Source: an uncultured Mollicutes bacterium
GTDB taxonomy: Bacteria > Bacillota_I > Bacilli_A > ML615J-28 > CAG-313
Direction of reading: 5' to 3'
Assembly (NCBI GenBank): GCA_900548675.1
Contig: URLJ01000015.1
Location: 1 to 30,177, forward strand
Length of the DNA: 30,177 nt
Translations under genes and position numbers: made by a program
In this document: piece by piece, positions 1 through 8,373 of the stretch
Layout of the letters: each line of letters starts with the position of its first letter
How positions within the stretch are numbered: the first letter of the stretch is position 1
Notes under the pieces: model-generated
What the model was told of the DNA's origin: nothing
What the model saw: the letters and a program-made list of their open reading frames with translations, nothing else
The model's database searches: none

Positions 1-73
1 TTAGGTTATACACATTATAACATATAGATTTTTTTCTTTTTCAATTTTGGTCTCACATCATTGACAAATCAAC
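1..73 (+). repeat. Terminal part of a dispersed repeat, cut by the window edge
   Basis: The 19 bases at 55-73 match the right end of the mobile-element copy at 28209-28227 with one mismatch, in the same orientation. Read on the minus strand, the sequence also contains GATGTGAGAC followed by an AATTGAAAAA run, as in the left ends at 28062 and 30101. The repeat stops six bases short of the stop codon of the neighbouring nucleotidase gene. A small hairpin (GTTATA/TATAAC) lies at 5-21. The likeliest reading is the right end of an insertion element that continues beyond base 1. No coding potential is visible here. Confidence 0.5.
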
Positions 74-78
74 ATATG

Positions 79-1731
79 TTATTTTTCTTTAAAAGCTTTT
101 AAAGCTACTTCTTTTAAATAAACACCACTATTATGTTTTTCATATGATGTGAAGAAACCATTGTAATATACTTTGTTGTAAACGTAATCTATTATTCCTA
201 CATTATAAATTCTGTTATTCATAACATTAGATAATTGACTAGTTGCAAGATAATCTCCAGCATATGTTATGAAATTCTTTAGAGCACTGCCGGGCATCCT
301 TATAATGTAAAACTCATTATCAAAAGGCATTGCTTCATAAATATCTTCAATTAAAAGTGGTCCTTTATTAAAAGTTGTTCTAATAGCACCAGTATTTATT
401 ATTGCGATATCAACAGGTAAATCTTCTTTAACTTGTGTAAGAACAATTTTAGCAATTTCACTTTTGGACATTTTATTATTCAAATTGTTTATTACTACTT
501 CTCCTTCGAAAATTTTACTTTGATATTTGTCATATATTTTCATAATTTTTTCATCACTGTCATAGTCTGATGGATAAAGATGCGTAATTGTCGGAGTTGA
601 AGCAATTTTAGCTGTGTCATCAATAAGAAAGTTTATATTTCCAATTGAGTAATTTTTAGTATTTGACTGAATAACAGGAAGCTTAATACTATCATTTCCT
701 AAATAAGTATTTATCTTTTGGTGAGTATGTCCCGTAATTAAAGCATCTATTTTATAATTTCCTTTAAGTGCTGCGATGGCACTATTATAAGATTCTTCGT
801 AATCATGAATAGATGCAATTACGATATCGCAATCTTTAATATTTCTCAATTCATAGGCATATTTCTTGGTGCTTTCTAAAGGATCTGTAAAAACATAATC
901 ATCAACATATTCAGTATTAATAGAACTTTCTAGTTTGCCAATTAAGCCAATTATTCCGATAGTTAAGTTACCAATTTTTTTAATTATGTAAGGCTCTGTC
1001 CAATTAAGCCTTTCCGAAGTGGATTTTTTTAAAATGTTGGCAGCTAGAAAGGGAAAATCTGCTTCACCATTAGTCAAATCACCATCCTTGAACCGGGCAA
1101 TTTCTTCTATTCCCCAATCAAATTCATGATTACCTATAACAAAGGCATCTATGCTCATCTCGTTTAACACTTCTACCATAGCGAGCCCTTTCGTTTCATT
1201 GGAAAGATATGTTCCTTGAAACATATCGCCATTAGCTATTTTTAAAAGCGTTTTTTGATTATAATTTTCATTACATATTGTAGCAACTTTATCCATACCA
1301 CTATATTTACTATTTGTAAAAATTGCTCCATGAGTATCATTGAAAGCTATTATATTTAATTCATTAACTTTGAAATTGTTATATAAAGTGTAAATAAGAG
1401 GTATGCTGAAAGGACTATTACAAATTGTATCTTCAGCGATTGCTTTAACTGTTATTTGATATTTTCCATCAGGAAAGTTGTTAGCGCTTAAATCAATTGA
1501 CCACTGGGTTTCTGTGGTTTCACAATAGAAATTGTCATTAATAAAAATTTCATATGATGTAGCCCCTTGAACCGATGACCATTTAACTACATCATCATTT
1601 AGAGAAATATATGGTCTTGGTAGAAGTTTTTTTATTTCGCCACCGCCATTAGGAGTTGAAATTCCACAGCCGCTAAGCAAAATAATATTTATTATTATTA
1701 GAAAAAATGTAAATAGTTTTTTTATTTTCAT
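79..1731 (-). CDS. Surface lipoprotein of the 5'-nucleotidase/2',3'-cyclic phosphodiesterase family (UshA/YfkN-like)
   Basis: Predicted exported metallophosphoesterase, 550 residues. The N-terminus is a lipoprotein signal with lipobox L-S-G-C (Cys22), so it should be anchored outside the membrane. Residues about 36-118 look like a fibronectin-III-type beta-sandwich (W-x-x-V-x-G-A-x-x-Y pattern). The calcineurin-like phosphoesterase domain follows, with NDTHG (131-135), NGDMFQG (near 168), GNHEFDWG (200-207) and GHTH (334-337), which together make the two-metal site. The C-terminal nucleotide-binding domain begins near 410 and has NTGAIR (446-451), a variant of the usual NSGGIR. Family members release phosphate from nucleotides for salvage, but the exact substrate cannot be read from sequence. 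The start has GAGG eight bases upstream. The gene is monocistronic, after the ppdK terminator. Confidence 0.85.
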   Translation of the reverse strand: MKIKKLFTFFLIIINIILLSGCGISTPNGGGEIKKLLPRPYISLNDDVVKWSSVQGATSYEIFINDNFYCETTETQWSIDLSANNFPDGKYQITVKAIAEDTICNSPFSIPLIYTLYNNFKVNELNIIAFNDTHGAIFTNSKYSGMDKVATICNENYNQKTLLKIANGDMFQGTYLSNETKGLAMVEVLNEMSIDAFVIGNHEFDWGIEEIARFKDGDLTNGEADFPFLAANILKKSTSERLNWTEPYIIKKIGNLTIGIIGLIGKLESSINTEYVDDYVFTDPLESTKKYAYELRNIKDCDIVIASIHDYEESYNSAIAALKGNYKIDALITGHTHQKINTYLGNDSIKLPVIQSNTKNYSIGNINFLIDDTAKIASTPTITHLYPSDYDSDEKIMKIYDKYQSKIFEGEVVINNLNNKMSKSEIAKIVLTQVKEDLPVDIAIINTGAIRTTFNKGPLLIEDIYEAMPFDNEFYIIRMPGSALKNFITYAGDYLATSQLSNVMNNRIYNVGIIDYVYNKVYYNGFFTSYEKHNSGVYLKEVALKAFKEK

Positions 1732-1747
1732 AATTTTACCTCAAGTT

Positions 1748-1776
1748 ATTATAACAAATAACTTCATTTTTTGCAA
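1748..1776 (-). promoter_or_regulatory. Candidate vegetative promoter of the nucleotidase lipoprotein gene
   Basis: On the minus strand TTGCAA (1771-1776) is followed after exactly 17 bases by TATAAT (1748-1753). A start about 7 bases downstream would leave only about 10 bases of leader and would fall in the GAGGT ribosome binding site (1738-1742). The leader is therefore unusually short, or the match is partly fortuitous. Confidence 0.5.
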
Positions 1777-1849
1777 GAAAGTATTCTCATTTAAAGCGTT
1801 TGAAAAATTAAAATAAGATATTTATCCATTTCACTCGCTCAAAATTAAG

Positions 1850-1880
1850 ATAAAAAGGCTCATGTGAATATCACATGGCC
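1850..1880 (-). terminator. Rho-independent terminator of ppdK
   Basis: On the minus strand GGC-CATGTGA pairs with TCACATG-(A)-GCC with one bulged base and a TAT loop, followed by TTTTTATC. It lies 15 bases after the ppdK stop codon. Confidence 0.8.
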
Positions 1881-1894
1881 TTATTATTTAATGT

Positions 1895-4594
1895 CTATTT
1901 TTTGAAGATATTTTTAAAGTCTTTTTTTAACTCGTTTAAAACAGACTTTGCAGTTTTTTTGCGAGGGTATTTTATGTTAGCATGAGCTGCAGCTAAACGT
2001 GCAATTGGTACACGGTAAGGTGAGCAAGAAACATAATCTAAACCAATTTGATGACAGAATTCGATAGATGAAGGATCTCCACCATGTTCGCCACAGATAC
2101 CTAAATGGATATCTTCACCGCGAACTTCACGACCTGCTTCTGCAGCCATTTTCATTAGTTTACCAACACCATTTCGATCAATGTGTGCAAATGGATCATT
2201 TTCAAATACTTTCTTGTTGTAGTAGTCTTCTAAGAATTTACCAGCATCGTCTCTACTGAAACCAAAAGTCATTTGTGTTAAGTCGTTAGTTCCAAAACTG
2301 AAGAATTCAGCTTCTTTAGCAATTTCACCAGCTGTTAAAGCTGCACGTGGAACTTCAATCATTGTACCTACTTTATAGTCTAATTTAAAGTTCTTTTCTG
2401 CCATAACTTTTTCAGCTGTTGCTGCTACTACTTCTTTAACATATTTTAATTCTTTTACATCACCAACAAGTGGAATCATAATTTCAGGAGTAATCTTAGT
2501 TCCTAAATTCTTTTGACTTACTTCAATTGCAGCTTCCATAACGGCTCTTGTTTGCATTTCGGCAATTTCAGGGTATGTTACAGAAAGACGGCAACCACGA
2601 TGACCAAGCATAGGGTTAAATTCATGTAATGATTCAACAGTTGCTTTCAATTTTTCAAAAGTAATGTTCATTTCATTAGCAAGTTCTCTAATGTCTTCAT
2701 CACTATGAGGTAAGAATTCATGTAGAGGTGGGTCTAAGTAACGAATTGTAACAGGACGTGGGCCCATAACTTCATAAATTCCGATGAAATCTTGACGTTG
2801 CATTGGTAAGATTTTTGCTAATGCTTTACGTCTATCTGCTTCATTATCAGCAACGATCATTTCACGAACTGCCATAATACGATCTGCTTCGAAGAACATA
2901 TGTTCTGTACGGCAAAGACCAACGCCTTCTGCGCCGAAACTTACTGCCACTTTAGCATCACGTGGGTTGTCGGCATTTGTTCTAATTTGTAATGCACGAT
3001 TTTCATCAGCCCATTGCATCAATGTCGCAAAGTCACCTGATACAGATGCATCAACAGTAGGGATTTTTTCACCATAAACATATCCTGTTGAACCATCGAT
3101 AGAAATCCAATCAAGTTCGTTGTATTTAACGTCATTTACTGTAAAGTATTTTTCTTCTTCTTTAACTAAAACTTCACCAGCACCGGCAACACAGCATGTA
3201 CCCATGCCACGTGCAACAACGGCTGCATGGCTTGTCATACCACCACGAGCAGTTAAAATACCTTGGCAAGCTATCATACCTTCGATGTCTTCTGGACTAG
3301 TTTCAAGACGAACTAGGATTAATTTAGCATTTTTATCTGCTGCTTTTAATTCTTTTGCGCGTTCAGCTGTGAAAACAACTTGACCACAAGCAGCACCTGG
3401 AGATGCGTTAAGACCTTTAGTAATTGGCTTAGCTGCTTTAAGAGCTTTTAAGTCAAAGCCAGGGTGTAGTAATGCATCAAGAGATTTTGGTTCAACCATA
3501 AGAATTGCATCTTGTTTTGAAATTAAACCTTCATTAACCATATCGATAGCAATTTTTAAAGCTGCTTGAGCTGTTCTCTTACCATTTCTTGTTTGTAACA
3601 TGAATAATTTACCACGTTCAATTGTAAATTCCATGTCTTGCATATCATGGTAGTGTTTTTCAAGAGTTTCAGAAACCTTTTTAAATTGATCGTATAATTC
3701 TTTATTGTCTTGTTCTAGGTGGGCAATAGGGAAAGGAGTTCTGATACCTGCTACTACGTCTTCACCTTGAGCATTAAATAAGTATTCACCATATAAAACT
3801 TTTTCACCAGTAGATGGGTTACGTGAGAAAGCAACACCTGTACCAGAGTCATCGCCCATGTTACCAAATACCATTGATTGAACGTTAACAGCAGTACCCC
3901 ATTCATAAGGTATATTGTTAAGACGACGATAAACGTTAGCACGTGGATTATCCCATGATCTAAAAACTGCTTTTACAGCTTCTAGTAATTGAACATTAGG
4001 ATCTTGTGGGAATTCTTCACCTTTAAGTTCAGCGTAACGAACTTTGAATTTTGCAACTAATTCTTTTAAATCATTTGCATCAAGATCTGTATCTTGAACA
4101 ACGCCTTTTTCTTCTTTACGAGCTTCAAGCAAAGCTTCGAAATTAGCTTTATCGATTTCCATTACGACGTCTGCAAACATTTGGATGAAACGGCGATAAG
4201 AATCGTATGCAAAACGAGGGTTATTAGTTAATTTTGCTAATCCTTCAACAGATACATCATTTAAACCTAAGTTTAAAATTGTATCCATCATACCTGGCAT
4301 TGATGCTCTTGCACCACTACGAACAGATACTAATAGCGGATTGCTGCTGTCGCCAAATTTTTTACCATACATATTTTCAATAGTATGTAGAGCAGCATAA
4401 ATTTGGTCAACAACTTCTTTAGAAAGTGTGCGACCATCATCATAATACTTTGTGCACGCTTCAGTTGTTACAGTAAAGCCTTGAGGAACAGGTAAACCAA
4501 TTGATGTCATTTCGGCTAAGTTAGCGCCTTTACCACCAAGTAATTCACGCATTTTCGCATTACCTTCACTGAACAAATAAACATATTTACTCAT
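1895..4594 (-). CDS. ppdK: Pyruvate, phosphate dikinase
   Basis: Interconverts pyruvate + ATP + Pi and phosphoenolpyruvate + AMP + PPi; in anaerobes it often serves glycolysis with PPi as energy source. The protein has 899 residues, typical of bacterial PPDK. The N-terminal ATP-grasp region starts with GGKGANLAEM. The phosphohistidine domain has GGMTSHAAVVARGMG (near residue 455), holding the swivelling catalytic His. The C-terminal TIM barrel has the PEP-utiliser signature FSFGTNDLTQMTFG and the catalytic-Cys stretch LGICGEHGG. AGGAG lies upstream of the start. The gene stands alone between its own promoter and terminator. No PPDK regulatory protein gene is next to it. Its codon use is more G+C-rich than its neighbours, as expected of a highly expressed gene. 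Confidence 0.97.
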   Translation of the reverse strand: MSKYVYLFSEGNAKMRELLGGKGANLAEMTSIGLPVPQGFTVTTEACTKYYDDGRTLSKEVVDQIYAALHTIENMYGKKFGDSSNPLLVSVRSGARASMPGMMDTILNLGLNDVSVEGLAKLTNNPRFAYDSYRRFIQMFADVVMEIDKANFEALLEARKEEKGVVQDTDLDANDLKELVAKFKVRYAELKGEEFPQDPNVQLLEAVKAVFRSWDNPRANVYRRLNNIPYEWGTAVNVQSMVFGNMGDDSGTGVAFSRNPSTGEKVLYGEYLFNAQGEDVVAGIRTPFPIAHLEQDNKELYDQFKKVSETLEKHYHDMQDMEFTIERGKLFMLQTRNGKRTAQAALKIAIDMVNEGLISKQDAILMVEPKSLDALLHPGFDLKALKAAKPITKGLNASPGAACGQVVFTAERAKELKAADKNAKLILVRLETSPEDIEGMIACQGILTARGGMTSHAAVVARGMGTCCVAGAGEVLVKEEEKYFTVNDVKYNELDWISIDGSTGYVYGEKIPTVDASVSGDFATLMQWADENRALQIRTNADNPRDAKVAVSFGAEGVGLCRTEHMFFEADRIMAVREMIVADNEADRRKALAKILPMQRQDFIGIYEVMGPRPVTIRYLDPPLHEFLPHSDEDIRELANEMNITFEKLKATVESLHEFNPMLGHRGCRLSVTYPEIAEMQTRAVMEAAIEVSQKNLGTKITPEIMIPLVGDVKELKYVKEVVAATAEKVMAEKNFKLDYKVGTMIEVPRAALTAGEIAKEAEFFSFGTNDLTQMTFGFSRDDAGKFLEDYYNKKVFENDPFAHIDRNGVGKLMKMAAEAGREVRGEDIHLGICGEHGGDPSSIEFCHQIGLDYVSCSPYRVPIARLAAAHANIKYPRKKTAKSVLNELKKDFKNIFKK

Positions 4595-4638
4595 AATTTT
4601 CTCCTTTTGATAATTTTGGTTTAAAACCTACGGGTGTA

Positions 4639-4667
4639 ATTATATCACAATGAACATTTTTTTGCAA
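4639..4667 (-). promoter_or_regulatory. Promoter of ppdK
   Basis: On the minus strand TTGCAA (4662-4667), 17-base spacer, TATAAT (4639-4644), with an extended -10 TG dinucleotide. It sits just after the trxA terminator and about 45 bases before the ppdK start, leaving a leader of about 35 bases. Confidence 0.75.
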
Positions 4668-4699
4668 ATAAAAAGAAAGAGAACAAAAAGTTCCCTTTC
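4668..4699 (-). terminator. Rho-independent terminator of trxA
   Basis: On the minus strand GAAAGGGAAC pairs with GTTCTCTTTC (10 pairs, one G-U), loop of five T, followed by TTTTTATTT. It begins about 10 bases after the trxA stop and its T-tract touches the ppdK -35 box. Confidence 0.85.
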
Positions 4700-4709
4700 T
4701 TGAAAAGTT

Positions 4710-5027
4710 TTATTGTGAAACTTTTTCTAGCATATCTAATATATTCTTTTTACTACGATAGCCAATTGCACTATCAACTATTTGACCTTTTTTAAATATA
4801 AGAATAGTTGGAATACTTGATATATGATATTTATTTGCTAGTTCAACTTCGTCATCAACATCTACTTTTATGATGGTAATTTCATCTTTTTTTGCTTCTG
4901 CTACTTCTTCTAATACTGGTGACAACATTTTACAAGGTCCACACCATGTTGCAAAGAAATCAACTATGACAATGTCTGTTTCATTAATTACTTTGTTAAA
5001 TTCTTCTTTATTTACAACTTTCATCAT
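4710..5027 (-). CDS. trxA: Thioredoxin
   Basis: Small cytoplasmic disulfide reductase of about 105 residues, the usual size of TrxA. The active site is WCGPC inside FFATWCGPCKM, with the cis-proline region SIPTILIF and the Gly-rich C-terminal turn. The open frame extends two codons upstream to a GTG, but that GTG is part of the GAGGTG ribosome binding site (5031-5036). One of two tandem ATGs (5027 or 5024) is therefore the real start; 5027 is used here. It lies downstream of spoIVFB but has its own promoter-like sequence and terminator. No thioredoxin reductase gene is in the window. Confidence 0.96.
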   Translation of the reverse strand: MMKVVNKEEFNKVINETDIVIVDFFATWCGPCKMLSPVLEEVAEAKKDEITIIKVDVDDEVELANKYHISSIPTILIFKKGQIVDSAIGYRSKKNILDMLEKVSQ

Positions 5028-5041
5028 AATCACCTCAGTTT

Positions 5042-5070
5042 ATTTTATCACATTTTTTAAGTTTTAAACA
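5042..5070 (-). promoter_or_regulatory. Candidate extended -10 promoter of trxA
   Basis: On the minus strand TGATAAAAT (TGn plus TAAAAT at 5042-5047). At a 17-base spacing the -35 would be TGTTTA (5065-5070), a poor match, so the call rests on the extended -10. Confidence 0.4.
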
Positions 5071-5091
5071 TTTAAATGCATAATTATTACT

Positions 5092-5715
5092 TTAGTGTTG
5101 TAAATGAAATATTTTTTTCAAATACAAAATATTTCGATTTTTTCTTAGTTGTAATGTTTTATAAGATAAAACGGCTAGTATTATCATTATCCCATATGAT
5201 TGATAAATAAAAGCTATTATAAAAAGTGCGGCTATTAAAAGCATTGAAACTAGCGAAAGTAAATCGTTTAAATATTCTTCTTCATAAATACAATTTAAAA
5301 AATGTCTAATAAGTTGAAACCCATCCAAAGGATAAATTGGCAAACAATTAAAAAGTGCTAAAATTATGTTTATTTTCATGAGGTCTTTCGTTATAACTCC
5401 AGGAATATAAATAGTTATTAAGACAATTAAAATATTAACAATTATTCCTCCAAGGGAAATTAATACTTTTTTTAATAATGATAATTTATAGTAATCACTA
5501 ACATTAATAAATATACCTATGCCCGTTATCGATACACTACTTATTTTTGCTTTAAATAACCTTATTAGAAATAAATGACCTAATTCATGAAAGAACAAAG
5601 AAATTAATAAAATGAGGGATCTTTTAAAAAATCCCCCAAATAAACATAAGACTATCAGTAATAAAAATGATGGAGAAATACTAACTTTATTTAGTTCATT
5701 CACTTTCAATTTCAT
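5092..5715 (-). CDS. spoIVFB: SpoIVFB-like intramembrane zinc protease (M50 family)
   Basis: Site-2-type metalloprotease; in Bacillus SpoIVFB cleaves pro-SigK in the mother cell during sporulation. The trimmed protein has 207 residues and is almost entirely hydrophobic segments. Zinc ligands are HELGH (43-47) and the second motif NCLPIYPLDG with Asp131. Bacillus SpoIVFB is longer because of a C-terminal CBS domain; here the protein stops soon after the last membrane segment. The frame is open 26 codons upstream, but the ATG at 5715, overlapping the 3' end of spoIVFA by 20 bases, gives a normal family N-terminus; its ribosome binding site is weak, suggesting translational coupling. The spoIVFA neighbour is the main argument for SpoIVFB rather than another M50 protease. 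Confidence 0.8.
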   Translation of the reverse strand: MKLKVNELNKVSISPSFLLLIVLCLFGGFFKRSLILLISLFFHELGHLFLIRLFKAKISSVSITGIGIFINVSDYYKLSLLKKVLISLGGIIVNILIVLITIYIPGVITKDLMKINIILALFNCLPIYPLDGFQLIRHFLNCIYEEEYLNDLLSLVSMLLIAALFIIAFIYQSYGIMIILAVLSYKTLQLRKNRNILYLKKIFHLQH

Positions 5716-6307
5716 ATAAACTAAAATGCTTATTTCCTTTAGATATTTCAATCTTAAATTGATATTTACCATTTTTATACGGCGCAGCACCAATTATTTC
5801 GTTTGTTTCGAGATATTTATACAAATAATGATCAATACTTTCTAAACCAATATAAGTGTACAAGATATCATCTTTTCCTTTGATAGTTACATTATAAAGT
5901 CCATTTGTTTTTTTGATCTTCACTATTATGCCACTTTCAAAATTATTAACTCCATTGTAATTTTCATTAGTAATAATATTTACGCCATCGATATATTCAA
6001 TTGTCTCATATAAAGTTAAATTAGCAGCAGGGACTACAGTAGAGTCTTTAAATTTTCCTACTAATTTATCTGTTATTTTAACGATGTTCGCATGATTTAA
6101 AACTGATTCTTTTAAGTCTAGTTTTGTATACTTGCTGAATAGAATTACCGCTAAAAGAACGAAGGAACTAAGAAAAATTCTAAAGAAAAGTTTATCGAAA
6201 TACGAATGTTTCGCTTTTTCGCTTGTAAAAGCAGGTGTTTTCTTTTTTAAAAAATGTGTCTTTTTTCGATTTTTAAAAAACTTACGCTTGTACTTTTTCT
6301 CCATCAT
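5696..6307 (-). CDS. spoIVFA: SpoIVFA-like regulator of the SpoIVFB protease
   Basis: 203 residues: a very basic N-terminus (Lys/Arg-rich, 3-24), one membrane segment (about 41-58) and an extracytoplasmic C-terminal domain (about 95-200). The layout fits SpoIVFA, which in Bacillus holds SpoIVFB inactive in the outer forespore membrane until a signal arrives. The C-terminal part resembles a LytM/M23 fold (IVKIKKTNGLYNVTIKG, then the paired element near GAAPYKNGKYQFKIEI), but I see no H-x(3)-D or H-x-H zinc ligands, so it is probably enzymatically dead, as SpoIVFA is. Sequence conservation is low and the call leans on the overlapping spoIVFB and on radC upstream. The SD is GGTGAT; ATG-ATG tandem start. 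It lies 63 bases after radC without a visible terminator. Confidence 0.72.
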   Translation of the reverse strand: MMEKKYKRKFFKNRKKTHFLKKKTPAFTSEKAKHSYFDKLFFRIFLSSFVLLAVILFSKYTKLDLKESVLNHANIVKITDKLVGKFKDSTVVPAANLTLYETIEYIDGVNIITNENYNGVNNFESGIIVKIKKTNGLYNVTIKGKDDILYTYIGLESIDHYLYKYLETNEIIGAAPYKNGKYQFKIEISKGNKHFSLYEIESE

Positions 6308-6318
6308 ATCACCAATAA

Positions 6319-6347
6319 ATTATATGCTTAATTAGTACTTATTATTA
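6319..6347 (-). promoter_or_regulatory. Candidate SigE-type (mother-cell) promoter of spoIVFA-spoIVFB
   Basis: On the minus strand TAATAAT (6341-6347), 14 bases, CATATAAT (6319-6326), close to the Bacillus SigE pattern (KMATATT, N14-15, CATACAMT). The -10 ends only 11 bases before the ATG, so transcription from it would give a nearly leaderless mRNA. The match could be fortuitous in such A+T-rich DNA. Confidence 0.3.
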
Positions 6348-6370
6348 ATAATTTTATTATGAAACAAATA

Positions 6371-7045
6371 CTATTTAGCAAATAAATTGGTTTTTTCACG
6401 CATACTATAATAATTATTTCCGACAATGATATGATCTAATACAATAAATCCTAAATACTCTGCCTGTTTTATGAGACGTTTTGTGGCGATGATGTCGTTT
6501 GAGCTAGGCTCAGTGTTCCCACTTGGATGATTATGACAAAGAATGATGGCAGACGCCGCAAGTTTATATGCCCATCTGAAAATAGTTTTTTCATCGATTA
6601 AAGTATTGTTAATTGTACCGATGGAAATAAGTTCTTTTCTTAAAAGGTGTCCTTTTGTATTTAAATAGAAGGCATATAGATGTTCTTGTTTCAAATTAGA
6701 TATTTCATTTTTTAAACTGTTGTAGATATCTTCAGGGGAAATTATGGCATTATTTGTTAAACGTGTACTATTAACTCTTTTTCCTATTTCCAAAGCGGCC
6801 ATTATAGATGTGGCTTTACTAATGCCAATGCCTTTTATTTTTAATAATTCTGTCAAAGTTATATCTGCTATTTCATCAAAACTATTAAAATGACTTAATA
6901 TTTCATTTGCTAAAGATAAAACATCCTTTTGATGGCTCCCTGTCCTTAAAACTATTGCAAGTAATTCTGCATCTGAGAGATCCTTAATATTGCTTTTTGC
7001 ACGTTCGCGTGGTCTGTTCCATATAGGAGTTTCTTTAAAATCCAT
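6371..7045 (-). CDS. radC: RadC/YsxA family JAB-domain protein
   Basis: 224 residues, the usual size. An N-terminal UPF0758 helical region carries a helix-hairpin-helix (IKGIGISKA, about 70-78). The C-terminal JAB/MPN+ metalloprotease-like domain has the JAMM motif HNHPSGNTEPSSND (His171, His173, Asp184). The cellular role of RadC is not settled; the old link to DNA repair is not supported by the fold. The gene follows folC by 22 bases and starts after GAGGGG, so it is in the valS-folC-radC transcription unit, as in Bacillus where ysxA lies in the same neighbourhood. Confidence 0.93.
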   Translation of the reverse strand: MDFKETPIWNRPRERAKSNIKDLSDAELLAIVLRTGSHQKDVLSLANEILSHFNSFDEIADITLTELLKIKGIGISKATSIMAALEIGKRVNSTRLTNNAIISPEDIYNSLKNEISNLKQEHLYAFYLNTKGHLLRKELISIGTINNTLIDEKTIFRWAYKLAASAIILCHNHPSGNTEPSSNDIIATKRLIKQAEYLGFIVLDHIIVGNNYYSMREKTNLFAK

Positions 7046-7067
7046 TTTCCCCTCTTTTAGGGTAATT

Positions 7068-8372
7068 TTATTTCAACAATGGTCTAATTTCACTAATAAA
7101 GTATAAACTTCCTATAAAAAGATTAAAAGATAAAGGATTCTGTTTCACATATTCTACCGCATCATTAACATTATTAATTATTTTTTTATTGGAATGCGAA
7201 CATAAACGATTTAGTTCTTCAATTTCGCTATGTCTTTTGTATGTGAAAGCAGTTAAAATAATTTCATCAAAATATGGTTCAATAAGAGAAAGCATCATTT
7301 CTTTATCTTTATCACTTGAACATGAAAAAATACATCTTTTATTTTCATAAGGAAGAGTTTTTACAAAATCCATAATTCTATTAATACAGTCGCTGTTATG
7401 ACCTCCATCAATGACTATTAGTGGATTACGCGACACGATTTCTAATCTTCCAGGCCATGTTGTCTTCTTCAACCCTCGCTTTAATATTACGTTGGAAATT
7501 ACTATTTTCTCGTTTAAATGATTTCGAAAATTGAGAGAATTAAATACTTCAATTGTTTTTATAGCGATCATTGCGTTTTCTATTTGGTGTATTCCTAATA
7601 ACTGCAATTCGATTTCACCATATTTTGGCAATATGAAAGTAGTTTTTTCCAGACTACATTGGTGTTGTGGGTATGTGGTAAGCAAAGGAAAATTAAAATT
7701 TCCAGATAAATTATGAAGTTTTTTATACTTTAAACATACATTTTTTAACTTTTCATCTTTTATGCCTATAACTGCTGGTATATCATTTTTAACAATTCCT
7801 AATTTGTTAATCAATATTTCCTCTAAAGTAGATCCTAAAACATTCATATGATCCATACCAATATTGGAAATAACGCTGATTATGGGCATAATTACGTTTG
7901 TAGAATCCAAAACCCCGCCTATCCCTACTTCGATTATCGCAAGATCTAATTCCTTATGTTCGCTGAAATATATAAATGCCATTAATGTGATGAATTCAAA
8001 AAAAGTAGGGATTTCATAATCTTCGCTTTCTATTTGATCGAATTTTTCGATAATTGCATTTCCAATTTTTAGTATATCCTCATCACTAATCATATCATTA
8101 TTAATCATAATTCTTTCGTTAAACTTAACAATATATGGTGATGTAAAAGTTGCGACATTGAGTCCATTTTCCATAAAAACGTTTTTTAAATAGGAAACAA
8201 CAGATCCTTTTCCATTTGTTCCAGTGACATGAATAGATGGAAAATGTTTCTCAGGGTTATTAAATAATTTACATAAATACTTCATTTTATCAAGAGATTT
8301 TTTCCTACTAAATCTCTTAAGATTTTGAATCCATTCGATTAATTCACTCGTTTTATTAAATGTTTTATACAT
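7068..8372 (-). CDS. folC: Folylpolyglutamate synthase / dihydrofolate synthase
   Basis: Adds glutamate to folates (and in bifunctional members to dihydropteroate), in the cytoplasm. 434 residues, normal for Mur-ligase-family FolC. The P-loop is HVTGTNGKGSV; the Mur-ligase centre shows NIGMDHMNVLG, and the C-terminal domain has VIDGGHNSD. The ATG follows the valS stop codon after one base and has no good ribosome binding site, which points to translational coupling with valS. The same valS-folC order is found in Bacillus. Whether it also has dihydrofolate synthase activity cannot be read here, because no other folate gene is present. Confidence 0.95.
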   Translation of the reverse strand: MYKTFNKTSELIEWIQNLKRFSRKKSLDKMKYLCKLFNNPEKHFPSIHVTGTNGKGSVVSYLKNVFMENGLNVATFTSPYIVKFNERIMINNDMISDEDILKIGNAIIEKFDQIESEDYEIPTFFEFITLMAFIYFSEHKELDLAIIEVGIGGVLDSTNVIMPIISVISNIGMDHMNVLGSTLEEILINKLGIVKNDIPAVIGIKDEKLKNVCLKYKKLHNLSGNFNFPLLTTYPQHQCSLEKTTFILPKYGEIELQLLGIHQIENAMIAIKTIEVFNSLNFRNHLNEKIVISNVILKRGLKKTTWPGRLEIVSRNPLIVIDGGHNSDCINRIMDFVKTLPYENKRCIFSCSSDKDKEMMLSLIEPYFDEIILTAFTYKRHSEIEELNRLCSHSNKKIINNVNDAVEYVKQNPLSFNLFIGSLYFISEIRPLLK

Positions 8373-8373
8373 A

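Noticed and set aside
1749..1894. Spacer between the nucleotidase gene and ppdK searched for another repeat copy or small RNA
   Set aside because: Only a promoter and a terminator are visible; no match to the element ends was found.
3120..3383. Plus-strand open frame of 87 codons opposite ppdK
   Set aside because: It is a shadow of a strongly coding, well-conserved gene; no ribosome binding site. The other frames opposite or within ppdK, valS, pnp, nadE, murE and ftsI were left out for the same reason.
5716..5793. Extended N-terminus of spoIVFB (26 extra residues)
   Set aside because: It lies entirely inside spoIVFA in another frame, has a charged composition unlike the membrane protein, and the family normally starts near the ATG at 5715.
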